Below are positions 54,117-64,000 of a stretch of DNA of 64,000 nt, in pieces. A program made the position numbers and the translations under genes. The number at the start of each line of letters is the position of its first letter. The stretch's first letter is position 1. Origin of the DNA: CAYOEJ01 sp964403015 (GTDB taxonomy: Bacteria > Actinomycetota > Actinomycetes > Actinomycetales > Actinomycetaceae); assembly GCA_964403015.1 (NCBI GenBank), contig CAYOEJ010000007.1, forward strand, positions 4,634 to 68,633. The letters run 5' to 3'. The notes under the pieces were generated by a model that was not told the origin of the DNA, searched no databases, and was given only the letters and a program-made list of their open reading frames with translations.

Positions 54117-55250
54117 GTGAAAATCCACGTCGATCATGACATCTTCACTGAAGCAGTGACTTGGGTAGCGCGCACTATCCCAAATCGTCCTGCAGTTCCT
54201 GTGCTGGCTGGACTCAAACTCGTAGCAGCAGATAACGGCACGGTGTCTTTAGGATCGCGTGATTCTGACATTACGTCCCATGTTGATATTGAGGCAGAGG
54301 TAGCCGAAGCGGGTGACGTTCTCGTCAACGGAAAGCTACTCGCTGATATTTGCCGGGCTCTTCCCAATAAGCCTATTGAACTCTCCCTCGATGGAACCAA
54401 GCTCGAGATCGTATGCGGAGCCTCCCGCTTCTCTATGAAAACGATGGCAACGGACGACTACTCGGAGCTGCCCGAACTTCCACCCGTCGTCGGTACTGTC
54501 GACGGTACCGAATGGCAAGAAGCTGTTTCGCAGGTGACCATCGCAGCGTCGAATGACGACACTCTTCCGATGCTCGTATCGGTCTGCATCGAAATTGAAG
54601 GCGATCAGATTTCATTGATGGCCACGGATCGCTACCGCCTGGCAGTCAGAGATCTCTCTTGGTCTCCCGAAGATCCAAAGATCTCAACGCGAATCCTCGT
54701 ACGTGCAAGTCGACTTCTCGATATCGCTAAGGCGCTCGGATCGGCCGGCCCCATTGAGATTTCCCTCCAGGATGAAGGAAATTCAGCTCTCATCGGCTTC
54801 TCGGCGGGTGGACGTCAAAATACGGTCCAACTGATTGATGGTGAGTATCCCCAGGTGAGATCCCTTTTCCCTGCGGATGTCAATGGTTATGTGGTGATGG
54901 ATCGCGTAGAGATGCTCGATGCCATCAAGCGATCACGTCTCGTTGTAGAGAAGAACTCCGCGGTTCGCCTGTCGTTCTCGGAGGGACAGGTCGTGATCGA
55001 GGCGGGTCACGGGGATAACGCGCAAGCGAGTGAAGCTCTCGAGGCTGACCTCACGGGCGAGGATTTGAAGATGGCATTCAACCCGCTATTCCTCCAGGAA
55101 GGATTCGGCGTTTTGCCACAGGACAAGGTGCGCCTTTCCTTTACACACCCGACCAAACCAGCGGTACTCACGGCGCAGGAAGATGACGGCGAAGTCAACG
55201 AGAACTTCCGACTTCTTCTCATGCCTATCAGGACTTTCGGCAGTAACTAA
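54117..55250 (+). CDS. dnaN: DNA polymerase III subunit beta (sliding clamp)
   Basis: 377 residues made of three repeated clamp folds. It starts KIHVDHDIFTEAVTWVARTIPNRPAVPVLAG-like and ends LLLMPIRTF-GSN, where the canonical clamp ends LMPMR. The start is GTG. The ring holds polymerase III on DNA and is a platform for many partners. It follows oriC and precedes gnd by 45 bases. Confidence 0.98.
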   Translation: MKIHVDHDIFTEAVTWVARTIPNRPAVPVLAGLKLVAADNGTVSLGSRDSDITSHVDIEAEVAEAGDVLVNGKLLADICRALPNKPIELSLDGTKLEIVCGASRFSMKTMATDDYSELPELPPVVGTVDGTEWQEAVSQVTIAASNDDTLPMLVSVCIEIEGDQISLMATDRYRLAVRDLSWSPEDPKISTRILVRASRLLDIAKALGSAGPIEISLQDEGNSALIGFSAGGRQNTVQLIDGEYPQVRSLFPADVNGYVVMDRVEMLDAIKRSRLVVEKNSAVRLSFSEGQVVIEAGHGDNAQASEALEADLTGEDLKMAFNPLFLQEGFGVLPQDKVRLSFTHPTKPAVLTAQEDDGEVNENFRLLLMPIRTFGSN

Positions 55251-55295
55251 CATCGAACCGCGGGTCGCTAGCCCGCTAATTGTCAAGGAGGATCA

Positions 55296-56183
<888 letters not shown>

Positions 56184-56194
56184 CCCGAAGATTC

Positions 56195-57427
56195 GTGTAT
56201 CTCACTGATCTTGCACTGAACGATTTTCGTTCCTACGGCGAGGTTGTACTCAAGTTCGAGCCGGGTGTGACAACCTTCGTTGGCGAAAACGGACAGGGAA
56301 AAACAAACCTCGTTGAGGCAATTGGGTATCTCGCGACCTTTTCATCACACCGAGTCAACGCGGATGCCGCTCTGGTTCGACAAGGTGCGAATGCCGGCGT
56401 CGTCCGCGCCCGCGTCATACACGGCGAATCTCCCACAATGGTGGAGATTGAGATTCTGGCCGGGCGTGCCAACCGCGCTCGAATTAACCGCGGGAATGCT
56501 AAACCGGCAGATCTGCTAGGCATTGTGCGAGCGGTGGTCTTCGCCCCCGAGGACCTCGAGCTTGTCAAAGGAGATCCGGGAATCCGCCGAAAGTTCCTCG
56601 ACGACCTCATGATCATGATTCGACCGCGCATGGCCGAAATTAAGTCGGAGTATGACAAGGTTTTACGCCAGCGTGCCGCCTTATTGAAATCGGCAAGCAA
56701 GATACGCCGCCGCGGCGGATTTTTTGACGAGACGTCTTTGGCCGTTTGGGACGCGCAGCTCGCCAAATTCGGCGCACGAATTATCGCGTCACGGGCGCGG
56801 ATCATTAATGAATTGCGCCCGCTCGTGGACCTTTACTACCACGAGGTGTCCGGGGGTAAAGGTATCGCGCGCATAGATTACGGCGCCAATATCGATAAGC
56901 GCACCGGGTGGGAGCTTCCTGGGCCCGCCACAATGTACGATTCCGATGGCGAATCACTGCGTGAATCGGTTGAGCTTCACGAAACGGAGCTCACCGACGT
57001 CGACGCCGTTGAGAAGAAACTGCTCCAGGCACTTGAAGAGTGGCATGGTGCGGAAATCGAGAGGGGCATTAATCTCGTCGGCCCTCATCGGGATGAATTG
57101 GAGCTGAGTCTCGGCACGCTCCCAGCGAAGGGTTTCGCATCGCATGGGGAGTCTTGGTCGTTCGCTCTCTCGCTGCGACTAGGCGCGTGGAAGCTCTTGC
57201 AGAATCACGAATCTGGTAATTGGGCCGACGACGGCGAACCGATTCTCATTCTTGACGACGTTTTTGCTGAGCTGGACGCGCGAAGGCGCACACGCTTGGC
57301 GGAGATTGTGACCGAAGCGCGCCAGGTTTTTGTTACGGCTGCCGTGGGAGATGATCTTCCGAGTGAGCTGGAGGGCAGACGGTTTCGCGTCCACGAGGGT
57401 TCGGTGACGGAGTTTGATGATGAGTGA
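56195..57427 (+). CDS. recF: DNA replication/repair protein RecF
   Basis: 410 residues, SMC-like ATPase. Walker A reads GENGQGKTNLVEAIGYL near residue 30, followed by the family FAPEDLELVKGDPGIRRKFLDD, and the signature and Walker B regions LSLRLGAWKLL and ILILDDVFAELD. It helps load RecA at gaps. GTG start, 11 bases after gnd. The stop overlaps the dciA start by eight bases. Confidence 0.97.
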   Translation: MYLTDLALNDFRSYGEVVLKFEPGVTTFVGENGQGKTNLVEAIGYLATFSSHRVNADAALVRQGANAGVVRARVIHGESPTMVEIEILAGRANRARINRGNAKPADLLGIVRAVVFAPEDLELVKGDPGIRRKFLDDLMIMIRPRMAEIKSEYDKVLRQRAALLKSASKIRRRGGFFDETSLAVWDAQLAKFGARIIASRARIINELRPLVDLYYHEVSGGKGIARIDYGANIDKRTGWELPGPATMYDSDGESLRESVELHETELTDVDAVEKKLLQALEEWHGAEIERGINLVGPHRDELELSLGTLPAKGFASHGESWSFALSLRLGAWKLLQNHESGNWADDGEPILILDDVFAELDARRRTRLAEIVTEARQVFVTAAVGDDLPSELEGRRFRVHEGSVTEFDDE

Positions 57428-58007
57428 TCACATCTCCCAAGCGCGAGCAGCGGCTGACGAAAAGTTCGGAGATGTTCTTCCGTTGCAGGCACTCTCTCGA
57501 GCTCGCGCAATGGCCGAAGCCCGAGGCTGGGTGCGCAGGCGCAAAGAACCCAGCATTGACCTCACCCAGAAGTTGGGTAATCCGCTCGGCGACGAGCCTT
57601 TCGTTCCCAGCCCGGGACAAGATGTGGGTTCGGGCGCTCGTCCCTCTCACCGCGATCCAAAAATGCTCATCGACCTGGTTAAACGCACGATCAAAGATCG
57701 TGGTTGGGAATCCCAGCTGGAGGTTGCCAACGTTGCGGGGCGCTGGCCCGAGATCGTCGGTGAGACCGTTGCGGCCAATTGTAAAGTTGAGGAGTTTTCC
57801 GACGACGGCGTTCTCACCCTTCGCGCCCGGACAGTTTCATGGGAGACGCAGATCCGCGCGCTATTGGCCCATCTCGACAAGCGGCTAGCCTCGGAACTGG
57901 GCGAAGGCGTGGTGAAGGAAATAGTCATCAATGGTCCGAATGTGCCGTCGTGGAAACACGGAAGATATTCGGTTAAAGGGCGCGGTCCGCGCGATACCTA
58001 TGACTGA
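57420..58007 (+). CDS. dciA: DciA family protein (DUF721), replicative helicase loader
   Basis: About 195 residues. The C-terminal half carries the DUF721 domain (VAGRWPEIVGETVAANCKVEEFSDDGVLTLRA and WETQIRALLAHLDKRL). DciA loads DnaB in bacteria that lack DnaC or DnaI, as here. The N-terminal half is charged and disordered. Two ATGs lie in tandem; 57420 is taken because GGAG is seven bases before it. Overlap with recF means coupled translation. Confidence 0.92.
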   Translation: MSDHISQARAAADEKFGDVLPLQALSRARAMAEARGWVRRRKEPSIDLTQKLGNPLGDEPFVPSPGQDVGSGARPSHRDPKMLIDLVKRTIKDRGWESQLEVANVAGRWPEIVGETVAANCKVEEFSDDGVLTLRARTVSWETQIRALLAHLDKRLASELGEGVVKEIVINGPNVPSWKHGRYSVKGRGPRDTYD

Positions 58008-58059
58008 TTTTCGTGACTTCGAGGACTGATTTCGCGACCCCTCAGGCTGATTTCGCGAT
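58002..58059. repeat. Three degenerate direct repeats at the dciA-gyrB junction
   Basis: Three copies of a CTGATTT(T)CG(C/T)GA motif begin at about 58004, 58026 and 58047, starting at the last codon of dciA. Period is about 21-22 bases. The role is unknown; a protein-binding array upstream of gyrB is possible. Confidence 0.55.
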
Positions 58060-58162
58060 ACGTTCATCCGATGGAATCACGGCGCGGTTGTCCACCAATC
58101 CGGACATTGCATTTATTCCCCACGATGGAGCCGAAGAAGTCGAATTCGGCCCATTTCCGCGC

Positions 58163-58200
58163 TATAATTAAATGTCCCGTCGTTGGGGTAGGTCCCTACC
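58163..58200 (+). promoter_or_regulatory. Promoter -10 and leader hairpin of gyrB
   Basis: A consensus TATAAT (58163-58168) has no strong -35 at 17 bases. A palindrome GGTAGG-TC-CCTACC (58187-58200) follows in the probable leader, enclosed by a G4/C4 pair. The 295-bp spacer between dciA and gyrB holds no gene. Confidence 0.5.
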
Positions 58201-58302
58201 GAAAGGGCCCCTAAAGCGAGCAGAGTCGATTCTCAGCGTTTATTGAGATGTGCGACACATTCTGCTCGTCTGCAGCGACATGCAATGAGGAGAATTCTAG
58301 GC

Positions 58303-60381
58303 GTGGCCACAGAAGAAGAACTAAAGGGTGAACAGACCACCAGCGCATCATCGCCGCATCGATCTGGCACCGTTTCACAAGATCAGTCTTACGACGCATC
58401 GAATATTACAGTTCTAGAAGGCCTCGAGGCCGTTCGAAAGCGGCCTGGCATGTACATCGGTTCCACGGGGGAGCGCGGCCTGCATCATTTGGTTTATGAG
58501 GTAGTCGACAACTCTGTTGACGAAGCCTTGGCCGGATACTGCGACCACATCGAGGTTACTCTGCTCGATAACGGCGGGGTGCGCGTGGTAGATAACGGTC
58601 GCGGAATCCCGGTTGATCTCCATCCAACCGAGGGACTTCCCGCCGTCCAGGTCGTCATGACTGTCCTGCACGCAGGCGGCAAGTTCGGATCCGGTTCTTA
58701 TGCGGTTTCGGGCGGTCTTCACGGCGTTGGCGTTTCTGTGGTTAATGCTCTTTCCTCGCGCATGGATACCGAAGTTCGCAGGGACGGCTACGTCTGGCGA
58801 ATCTCGTATGAGAACGGTGTACCAGTTGCTCCGCTTGAAAAAGGTGAAGCCACTGACTCCACCGGAACTACCCAGACGTTCTGGCCAAATGCGGACATCT
58901 TCGAAACGGTCGAGTTCGACTTTGAGACTCTACGCCAGCGTTTCCACCAAATGTCCTTCCTGAACAAGGGCCTTCGCATCACGCTGATTGACGAGCGCGC
59001 AACCGCGATTGCAGACGGCGACGAGGTCACGGGCGATGAAGCCGGCACCACGGACGATCCAGTGAAGGGTCGCAGCGAGGTCTCCTACAAGTACGACGAC
59101 GGTCTGCACGACTACGTGAAGCACTTGGTAAAGACCAAGAAGGCCGAGCTCATCCATCCCGAGCCGATCTACTTCGAATCTGAGGACGAAAAGCGCAAGA
59201 TTTCGGTTGAGATCGCGATGCAGTGGACGGGCGCTTACAACGAGGCTCTTCACACCTTCGCCAACACGATCAACACGACTGAGGGCGGAACCCACGAAGA
59301 AGGTTTCCGTACTGCTTTGACCTCGGTAATTAACAAGTATGCGCGCGATAAGGGCCTGTTGAAGGAGAAGGATCCGAACCTTTCAGGTGAGGACATCCGC
59401 GAGGGCCTCACGGCCGTTATCTCCGTCAAGCTTGGCGAACCGCAGTTCGAGGGTCAGACGAAGACGAAGCTTGGAAACACCGAAGCGCGTACTTTTGTTC
59501 AGCAACAGACCTACGCCCAGCTCAATGACTGGCTGGATATGCATCCTTCCGAGGGACGCGAGATTATTCGCAAGGCCACCCAGGCGTACTCAGCACGTCT
59601 TGCAGCTCGTAAGGCACGCGAGGCAACGCGTCGAAAGTCGGTTCTTGAATCGGCAGCAATGCCCGGCAAGCTCAAGGATTGCACATCAAACAATCCCGAA
59701 GAGTGCGAGATCTTTATTGTGGAGGGTGACTCCGCAGGTGGTTCCGCCGTCAATGGACGCGACCCGCAGCATCAGGCGATCATGCCGATCCGCGGAAAGA
59801 TCCTCAACGTCGAAAAGGCGCGTCTCGATCGAGCACTGTCCTCCGATACGATTCAGGGGCTGATCACGGCCTTCGGAACCGGCGTCGGCGAAGAATTCGA
59901 TATCAACAAGCTGCGCTACCACAAGATTGTGTTTATGGCCGACGCCGACGTGGACGGTCAGCACATCGCTACGCTGCTGCTCACGCTTATCTACCGGTAT
60001 ATGCGCCCACTGATCGAAAGCGGCTACATCTATCTTGCGATGCCGCCGCTGTACCGAATCAAGTGGACAAATTCGGAACACGAGTACGTTTACTCGGACA
60101 AGCAGCGGGACGAGGCTCTGGCTGCAGGACTCGCGTCTGGAAAGAAGTTGCCAAAAGCCGAGGGTCAGCAGGTTCAGCGTTACAAGGGTCTGGGCGAGAT
60201 GAACGATTCCGAGCTGTGGGAAACCACCATGAACCCGGAAAGTCGAACCCTTAAGCGTGTCAGTATCGGCGAGGCTGCCGCCACTGACGAGAGCTTCTCG
60301 ATTCTCATGGGTGAGGACGTCGCCTCCCGCCGTAGCTTTATTCAGCGCAACGCACATGATGTGCGCTTCCTCGATATTTAA
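58303..60381 (+). CDS. gyrB: DNA gyrase subunit B
   Basis: 692 residues. GHKL ATPase motifs: [23 protein letters not shown], and [15 protein letters not shown]. The TOPRIM domain has [18 protein letters not shown] and [11 protein letters not shown]; the end is [17 protein letters not shown]. In most gyrases the position after SA in the first TOPRIM motif is Lys; here it is Val-Asn. The start chosen is the GTG at 58303, ten bases after AGGAG; upstream ATGs at 58243 and 58285 lack a ribosome binding site. gyrA follows after 11 bases. Confidence 0.97.
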   Translation: MATEEELKGEQTTSASSPHRSGTVSQDQSYDASNITVLEGLEAVRKRPGMYIGSTGERGLHHLVYEVVDNSVDEALAGYCDHIEVTLLDNGGVRVVDNGRGIPVDLHPTEGLPAVQVVMTVLHAGGKFGSGSYAVSGGLHGVGVSVVNALSSRMDTEVRRDGYVWRISYENGVPVAPLEKGEATDSTGTTQTFWPNADIFETVEFDFETLRQRFHQMSFLNKGLRITLIDERATAIADGDEVTGDEAGTTDDPVKGRSEVSYKYDDGLHDYVKHLVKTKKAELIHPEPIYFESEDEKRKISVEIAMQWTGAYNEALHTFANTINTTEGGTHEEGFRTALTSVINKYARDKGLLKEKDPNLSGEDIREGLTAVISVKLGEPQFEGQTKTKLGNTEARTFVQQQTYAQLNDWLDMHPSEGREIIRKATQAYSARLAARKAREATRRKSVLESAAMPGKLKDCTSNNPEECEIFIVEGDSAGGSAVNGRDPQHQAIMPIRGKILNVEKARLDRALSSDTIQGLITAFGTGVGEEFDINKLRYHKIVFMADADVDGQHIATLLLTLIYRYMRPLIESGYIYLAMPPLYRIKWTNSEHEYVYSDKQRDEALAAGLASGKKLPKAEGQQVQRYKGLGEMNDSELWETTMNPESRTLKRVSIGEAAATDESFSILMGEDVASRRSFIQRNAHDVRFLDI

Positions 60382-60392
60382 GAAGGATCATT

Positions 60393-63056
60393 GTGAGCGA
60401 AGAAATCCCCGCATACAACCACGGCCTCATCAGGGACGTCGACCTTCAAAAGGAAATGGAAACGTCCTACTTGGACTACGCCATGTCCGTTATCGTCGGA
60501 CGCGCGCTTCCCGACGTTCGCGACGGCATGAAGCCAGTTCACCGCCGCGTCATCTACGCCATGTGGGATGGCGGATACCGTCCGGATTCGTCTTTTTCGA
60601 AGTCCGTCAAGATTGTTGGCGACGTCATGGGTCACTACCACCCGCACGGCGACTCGGCGATTTACGACACCATGGTGCGCATGGTCCAAAAGTGGAACAT
60701 GCGTTACCCACTTGTGGCCGGCCAAGGAAACTTTGGTACTGCTGGCGACCTCGGCGCAGCCGCAGCTCGTTACACCGAGGCCCGCATGGCACCACTGGCC
60801 GTGGAGATGGTCCGCGACATCAACGAGGGAACAGTCGACTTCGAACCTAACTTCGACGGTTCCGTCCAGGAGCCGATGGTTCTCACATCGCGCTTCCCCA
60901 ACCTGCTTGTTAACGGCTCCGAAGGTATCGCGGTTGGTATGGCCACCCGCATCCCGCCGCACAACCTCCGTGAAGTAGCAGCGGGTGTCCAGTGGTATCT
61001 GGAGAACCCTGAAGCGCCTCGCGAGGAACTTCTGGCTCAGCTGATGCTGCGCATTAAGGGCCCAGATTTCCCCACGGGTGCAACGATTCTCGGTACCAAG
61101 GGCATCGAGAACATGTACCGCACGGGCAACGGCTCGATCACCCAGCGCGCCATCGTTGAGGTAGATGAGATCAACGGGCGCCAGTGCCTCGTAGTCACGG
61201 ACCTCCCATACCAGGTGAACCCGGACCGTCTGCTCGACAAGATGGTTGAGGGGATCAAGGAAGGCCGACTCCCGGGTATTGCGGATATTCGTGATGAGTC
61301 TTCTGGCCGCGCAGGTCAGCGCATCGTCATCGTGCTCAAGCGCGACGCCGTTGCCAAGGTTGTCTTGAACAACCTGTACAAGCACACCCAGATGCAGAAT
61401 AACTTCCCGGCCAACATGCTTGCGCTGGTTGACGGCGTTCCGCGCACACTGTCTCTCGATGGATTCGTCCATTATTGGGTTGAGCATCAGATTGAGGTAA
61501 TTCGCAGGCGCACAGAGTTCCGCCTTCGCAAGACCGAAGAGCGACTGATGATCCTCGACGGCCTGGTCAAGGCGCTGGACATGCTTGACGAGGTCATCGC
61601 GTTGATTCGCCGTTCACCAACGGTCGATGAGGCACGTGTGGGACTTATCGAGCTGCTCGACATCAATGAGATTCAAGCCGACCATATTCTTGCCATGCAG
61701 CTGCGCAGGCTCGCAGCACTCGAGCGCCAGAAGATCCTGGACGAGCGTGACGAGAAGCTTGCACTGTGCGAGGACTACCGGGACATTCTTGCTAAGCCGG
61801 AGCGTCAGCGCAGCATCGTGTCTACCGAGCTCCACGAGATCGTTGACAAGCACGGCGATGAGCGCCGCACGAACATTCTTCCGTTCGATGGTGAGATGTC
61901 GGTAGAAGACCTCATCACGGAAGAGGACGTCGTCGTCACTATCACCCGCTCGGGCTTCATCAAGCGAACAAAGGTCAGCGAATACCGCGCCCAGCACCGC
62001 GGGGGCAAGGGTATCCGGGGGACCACGTTGCGCGGCGACGACGTCGTCGAACACTTCGGAGTCGCCTCCACTCACGATTGGCACCTGTTCTTCACGAACA
62101 TGGGCCGCGTGTACCGCATCAAGGGTTACGAGATCCCGGAAGGCTCGCGCGAATCCAAGGGACAGCACATCGCTAACCTGCTGGCATTCCAGCCCGATGA
62201 GCGGATCGCCTCAGCAATCTCGATGCGTGACTATAACCAAGCTGACTACCTTGTGCTCGCAACCCAAGACGGCCTAGTAAAGAAGACCCGTCTAACCGAC
62301 TACGATTCGAGCCGCAGCGGCGGACTCATTGCGATCAAGCTGCGTGAACACGTGGACGGCGGAACCGATCAGGTTGTGTCAGCTCGACTTGTTGACGAGG
62401 GCGACGACGTCATCCTCGTATCTCGCCGCGGCCAGTCACTTCGCTTCACGGCCACTGATGAGGCTCTGCGTCCCATGGGACGCGCGACATCCGGCGTCAC
62501 CGGCATGAAGTTCCGTGACGGAGACTCTCTTTTGACCATGGACGTGGTTGAAGAAAACGGCGTGGAAAACTCCGGGGAGGACGGCGAGGTATTCGTCGTG
62601 ACCGAGGGTGGCTTTGCGAAGCGCACCAAGATTGCCGAGTACCGAGTTCAAGGACGCGCAGGTCTGGGAATTAAGGTTGCCAACCTCGTTCAGGCACGCG
62701 GCGACCTAGTGGGAGCTCTCATTACCCGCCCTGGTGACGAGGTTCTCGTCATTATGGAGTCGGGCAAGGTGGTGCGATCTGCCGTAGACGAGGTCAACCT
62801 GACTGGCCGAAATACGCAGGGTGTCACGTTCGCGAAGCCTGATGAAGGTGACCGAATTATTGCCATCGCCCTCAACCTCGAAAAGAAGTCGGAAGAGGCA
62901 GTGGAAGAGGCCGCTGAAGAAGCTGAAGCAGAGGCTGATTCCGCGGAGGTTGATAACCCGGCAGGTACCGACGACGAAGCCCCAGCTAGCGACGAAACGG
63001 ATGCGTCCGTCGTCGTCCCCACTGATGCGGCTACGGAATCGAGCGAGGATATCTAG
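60393..63056 (+). CDS. gyrA: DNA gyrase subunit A
   Basis: 887 residues. The catalytic tyrosine is Tyr127 in [10 protein letters not shown]. The quinolone-resistance region reads [15 protein letters not shown] with Ser88 and Asp92, the wild-type susceptible residues. The C-terminal beta-pinwheel carries a GyrA box QHRGGKG (consensus QRRGGKG, one change), which is needed for negative supercoiling. The last 60 residues are an acidic Ala/Glu/Asp-rich tail that in other gyrases tunes supercoiling. Start GTG with AAGGA upstream. Confidence 0.98.
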   Translation: MSEEIPAYNHGLIRDVDLQKEMETSYLDYAMSVIVGRALPDVRDGMKPVHRRVIYAMWDGGYRPDSSFSKSVKIVGDVMGHYHPHGDSAIYDTMVRMVQKWNMRYPLVAGQGNFGTAGDLGAAAARYTEARMAPLAVEMVRDINEGTVDFEPNFDGSVQEPMVLTSRFPNLLVNGSEGIAVGMATRIPPHNLREVAAGVQWYLENPEAPREELLAQLMLRIKGPDFPTGATILGTKGIENMYRTGNGSITQRAIVEVDEINGRQCLVVTDLPYQVNPDRLLDKMVEGIKEGRLPGIADIRDESSGRAGQRIVIVLKRDAVAKVVLNNLYKHTQMQNNFPANMLALVDGVPRTLSLDGFVHYWVEHQIEVIRRRTEFRLRKTEERLMILDGLVKALDMLDEVIALIRRSPTVDEARVGLIELLDINEIQADHILAMQLRRLAALERQKILDERDEKLALCEDYRDILAKPERQRSIVSTELHEIVDKHGDERRTNILPFDGEMSVEDLITEEDVVVTITRSGFIKRTKVSEYRAQHRGGKGIRGTTLRGDDVVEHFGVASTHDWHLFFTNMGRVYRIKGYEIPEGSRESKGQHIANLLAFQPDERIASAISMRDYNQADYLVLATQDGLVKKTRLTDYDSSRSGGLIAIKLREHVDGGTDQVVSARLVDEGDDVILVSRRGQSLRFTATDEALRPMGRATSGVTGMKFRDGDSLLTMDVVEENGVENSGEDGEVFVVTEGGFAKRTKIAEYRVQGRAGLGIKVANLVQARGDLVGALITRPGDEVLVIMESGKVVRSAVDEVNLTGRNTQGVTFAKPDEGDRIIAIALNLEKKSEEAVEEAAEEAEAEADSAEVDNPAGTDDEAPASDETDASVVVPTDAATESSEDI

Positions 63057-63166
63057 GAGAGTTGGGTTTAGTTCTGCGCGGATTGATGAGCGAGCGTTAA
63101 AAACGCGGTAGCGTCGTATCTAGCAGAAACGCCTATGGCGGCTTCTACGGCAAACGGAGATAAATG

Positions 63167-63610
63167 ATGACCGAAACTACTGAGCAAACGCAGGTAGACA
63201 AGACACCCGAGGCGCGTCAGGAGGACCAGCCCGCAACTAAGCGGACGGTTGGCATTCGCCGGGTTCGAATGACGATCTCGAGGGTGGATCCGTGGTCGGC
63301 TCTTAAGCTGTCCTTCCTGCTCTCGGTAGCACTCGGCGCAATGATCGTTATCGCGTCGATCGTTTTGTGGTTCGTGCTGGATGCGATGCATGTGTGGTCG
63401 CAGGTTGATGAGCTTCTTGTGACGCTCAACTCTGAGCCGCTGTTGAAGCTGGGGCAGTTCATGGAGTTCGGGCGAGTGGTCTCGTTCTCCGTGGTCGTAG
63501 GCGTTATCGAAATCGTCCTGTTTACCGCGCTCGGAACGATTTTGGCGCTTTTGTACAACGTTGTGGCGATGCTCGTTGGCGGTCTCCACATCACCGTGAC
63601 AGACGAGTAA
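63167..63610 (+). CDS. DUF3566 domain-containing membrane protein
   Basis: About 147 residues: a charged N-terminal tail, then RRVRMTISRVDPWSALKLSFLLSVALG, which is the DUF3566 signature, two transmembrane helices (about 47-70 and 105-128), and a C-terminal GGLHITVTDE. It stands after gyrA in nearly all Actinobacteria; function unknown. The second of two tandem ATGs (63167) is preferred, with GGAG seven bases upstream. Confidence 0.9.
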   Translation: MTETTEQTQVDKTPEARQEDQPATKRTVGIRRVRMTISRVDPWSALKLSFLLSVALGAMIVIASIVLWFVLDAMHVWSQVDELLVTLNSEPLLKLGQFMEFGRVVSFSVVVGVIEIVLFTALGTILALLYNVVAMLVGGLHITVTDE

Positions 63611-63696
63611 TGTGAAGTGCATTGCTTGCACGAAAATGAGTTTGAAGATTAGCCGTCAATTGGGTTAATCTGATTCGGCATCATTCGATGCGGTAA

Positions 63697-63770
63697 GGGC
63701 CTATAGCTCAGTCGGTTAGAGCGCCACACTGATAATGTGGAGGTCGATGGTTCGAGTCCATCTAGGCCCA
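63697..63770 (+). tRNA. tRNA-Ile (GAT)
   Basis: A 74-base cloverleaf: acceptor GGGCCTA (63697-63703) with TAGGCCC (63763-63769), D-arm GCTCAGTCGGTTAGAGC, anticodon loop CTGATAA with GAT at 63731-63733, T-arm GGTTCGAGTCC. Discriminator A; the 3' CCA is not encoded, so the CCA-adding enzyme is required. Confidence 0.97.
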
Positions 63771-63792
63771 CGCTACAGAAACGGAGGAAGAA

Positions 63793-63912
63793 ATGAAGAA
63801 GTTCATTTTCGCCACCGTGACTGTGGTCGGTGGTTACATCGCGTTTTTGAAGATTCATGAGAATATGCAGCGTCAGGCTGTGTGGCATCAAGTTTCGGAT
63901 CGTGTAGAATAA
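63793..63912 (+). CDS. DLW-39 family protein, 39 residues
   Basis: Begins with ATG at 63793, with GGAGGAAG just upstream, and ends TAA at 63912. The sequence starts MKKFIFATVTVVGGYIAFLK, a single hydrophobic helix, then a charged tail with AVW where the family name motif DLW occurs. Length (39) and position between tRNA-Ile and tRNA-Ala downstream of gyrA are exactly those of the DLW-39 family of Actinobacteria. Function unknown. Confidence 0.85.
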   Translation: MKKFIFATVTVVGGYIAFLKIHENMQRQAVWHQVSDRVE

Positions 63913-63921
63913 ACCGAGCAC

Positions 63922-63997
63922 GGGGCCTTGGCGCAATTGGTAGCGCATCTGCTTTGCAAGCAGAGGGTTAGGGGTTCGAGTCCCCTAGGCTCCACCA
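63922..63997 (+). tRNA. tRNA-Ala (TGC)
   Basis: Acceptor GGGGCCT (63922-63928) pairs with AGGCTCC (63987-63993), including the G3:U70 wobble that identifies alanine tRNA. Anticodon TGC at 63955-63957 in loop TTTGCAA. T-arm GGGTTCGAGTCC. The CCA end is encoded (63995-63997). Confidence 0.98.
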
Positions 63998-64000
63998 GAT

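Noticed and set aside
60378..61487. Long minus-strand open frame inside gyrA
   Set aside because: Complement of conserved gyrA coding sequence; a by-product of codon bias.

Overview
The window is about 57-60% GC bacterial DNA covering the chromosomal replication origin of a high-GC Gram-positive organism. The order CCA-adding enzyme, NUDIX, DUF6049, pseudokinase, trxB, parB, parA, rsmG, jag, yidC, yidD, rnpA, rpmH, dnaA, dnaN, gnd, recF, dciA, gyrB, gyrA, DUF3566, tRNA-Ile, DLW-39, tRNA-Ala is the classical actinobacterial origin block. The protein sequences and the modest GC content suggest Actinomycetaceae (Trueperella/Arcanobacterium-like); that placement is inference. Two runs of exactly 100 N show that this is a scaffolded draft assembly, and both fall inside in-frame tandem repeats.

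Positions 1-20300 hold housekeeping and metabolic genes: a queuosine-salvage pair (tgt plus YhhQ transporter), a persulfide-response operon (CstR-like repressor plus CoA-disulfide reductase/rhodanese fusion) diverging from a DUF4862 gene, two unrelated gluconokinases, a CYTH protein, a large lipoprotein, ilvA, a DsbA-like thioredoxin-fold protein, an acyltransferase, O6-alkylguanine repair, an aldo/keto reductase, pdxK, an HD phosphohydrolase and dnaB. Positions 20300-27100 carry a MetE-like enzyme, a spacer rich in DnaA-box motifs, a MATE exporter, and two convergent organophosphate:phosphate antiporter paralogues with a GntR regulator. Positions 27100-35600 hold the rpsF-ssb-rpsR-rplI operon (with a candidate S6:S18 autoregulatory leader), a class A penicillin-binding protein, an AI-2E-type permease, an MFS transporter and the CCA-adding enzyme.

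Positions 35600-63997 are the origin block. On the left are NUDIX, DUF6049, a pseudokinase-discoidin protein, the thioredoxin system, an aminotransferase, a D-Ala-D-Ala-ligase-like ATP-grasp enzyme and parAB. Five perfect parS sites lie in an otherwise empty 1.1-kb spacer between parA and rsmG. RNA modification, membrane insertion and RNase P genes (rsmG-jag-yidC-yidD-rnpA-rpmH) run leftward from the origin. dnaA, dnaN, gnd, recF, dciA, gyrB and gyrA run rightward. The dnaA-dnaN spacer carries DnaA boxes followed directly by a DnaA-trio array and AT-rich DNA, so it is the best candidate for the unwinding site.

The points most worth a second look are: the MurJ flippase is absent from the place where relatives have it fused or adjacent to the pseudokinase; the CstR operator is embedded between the -35 and -10 of its own promoter; DnaA boxes cluster about 30 kb from oriC; and both assembly gaps sit in acidic/serine repeat tracts.
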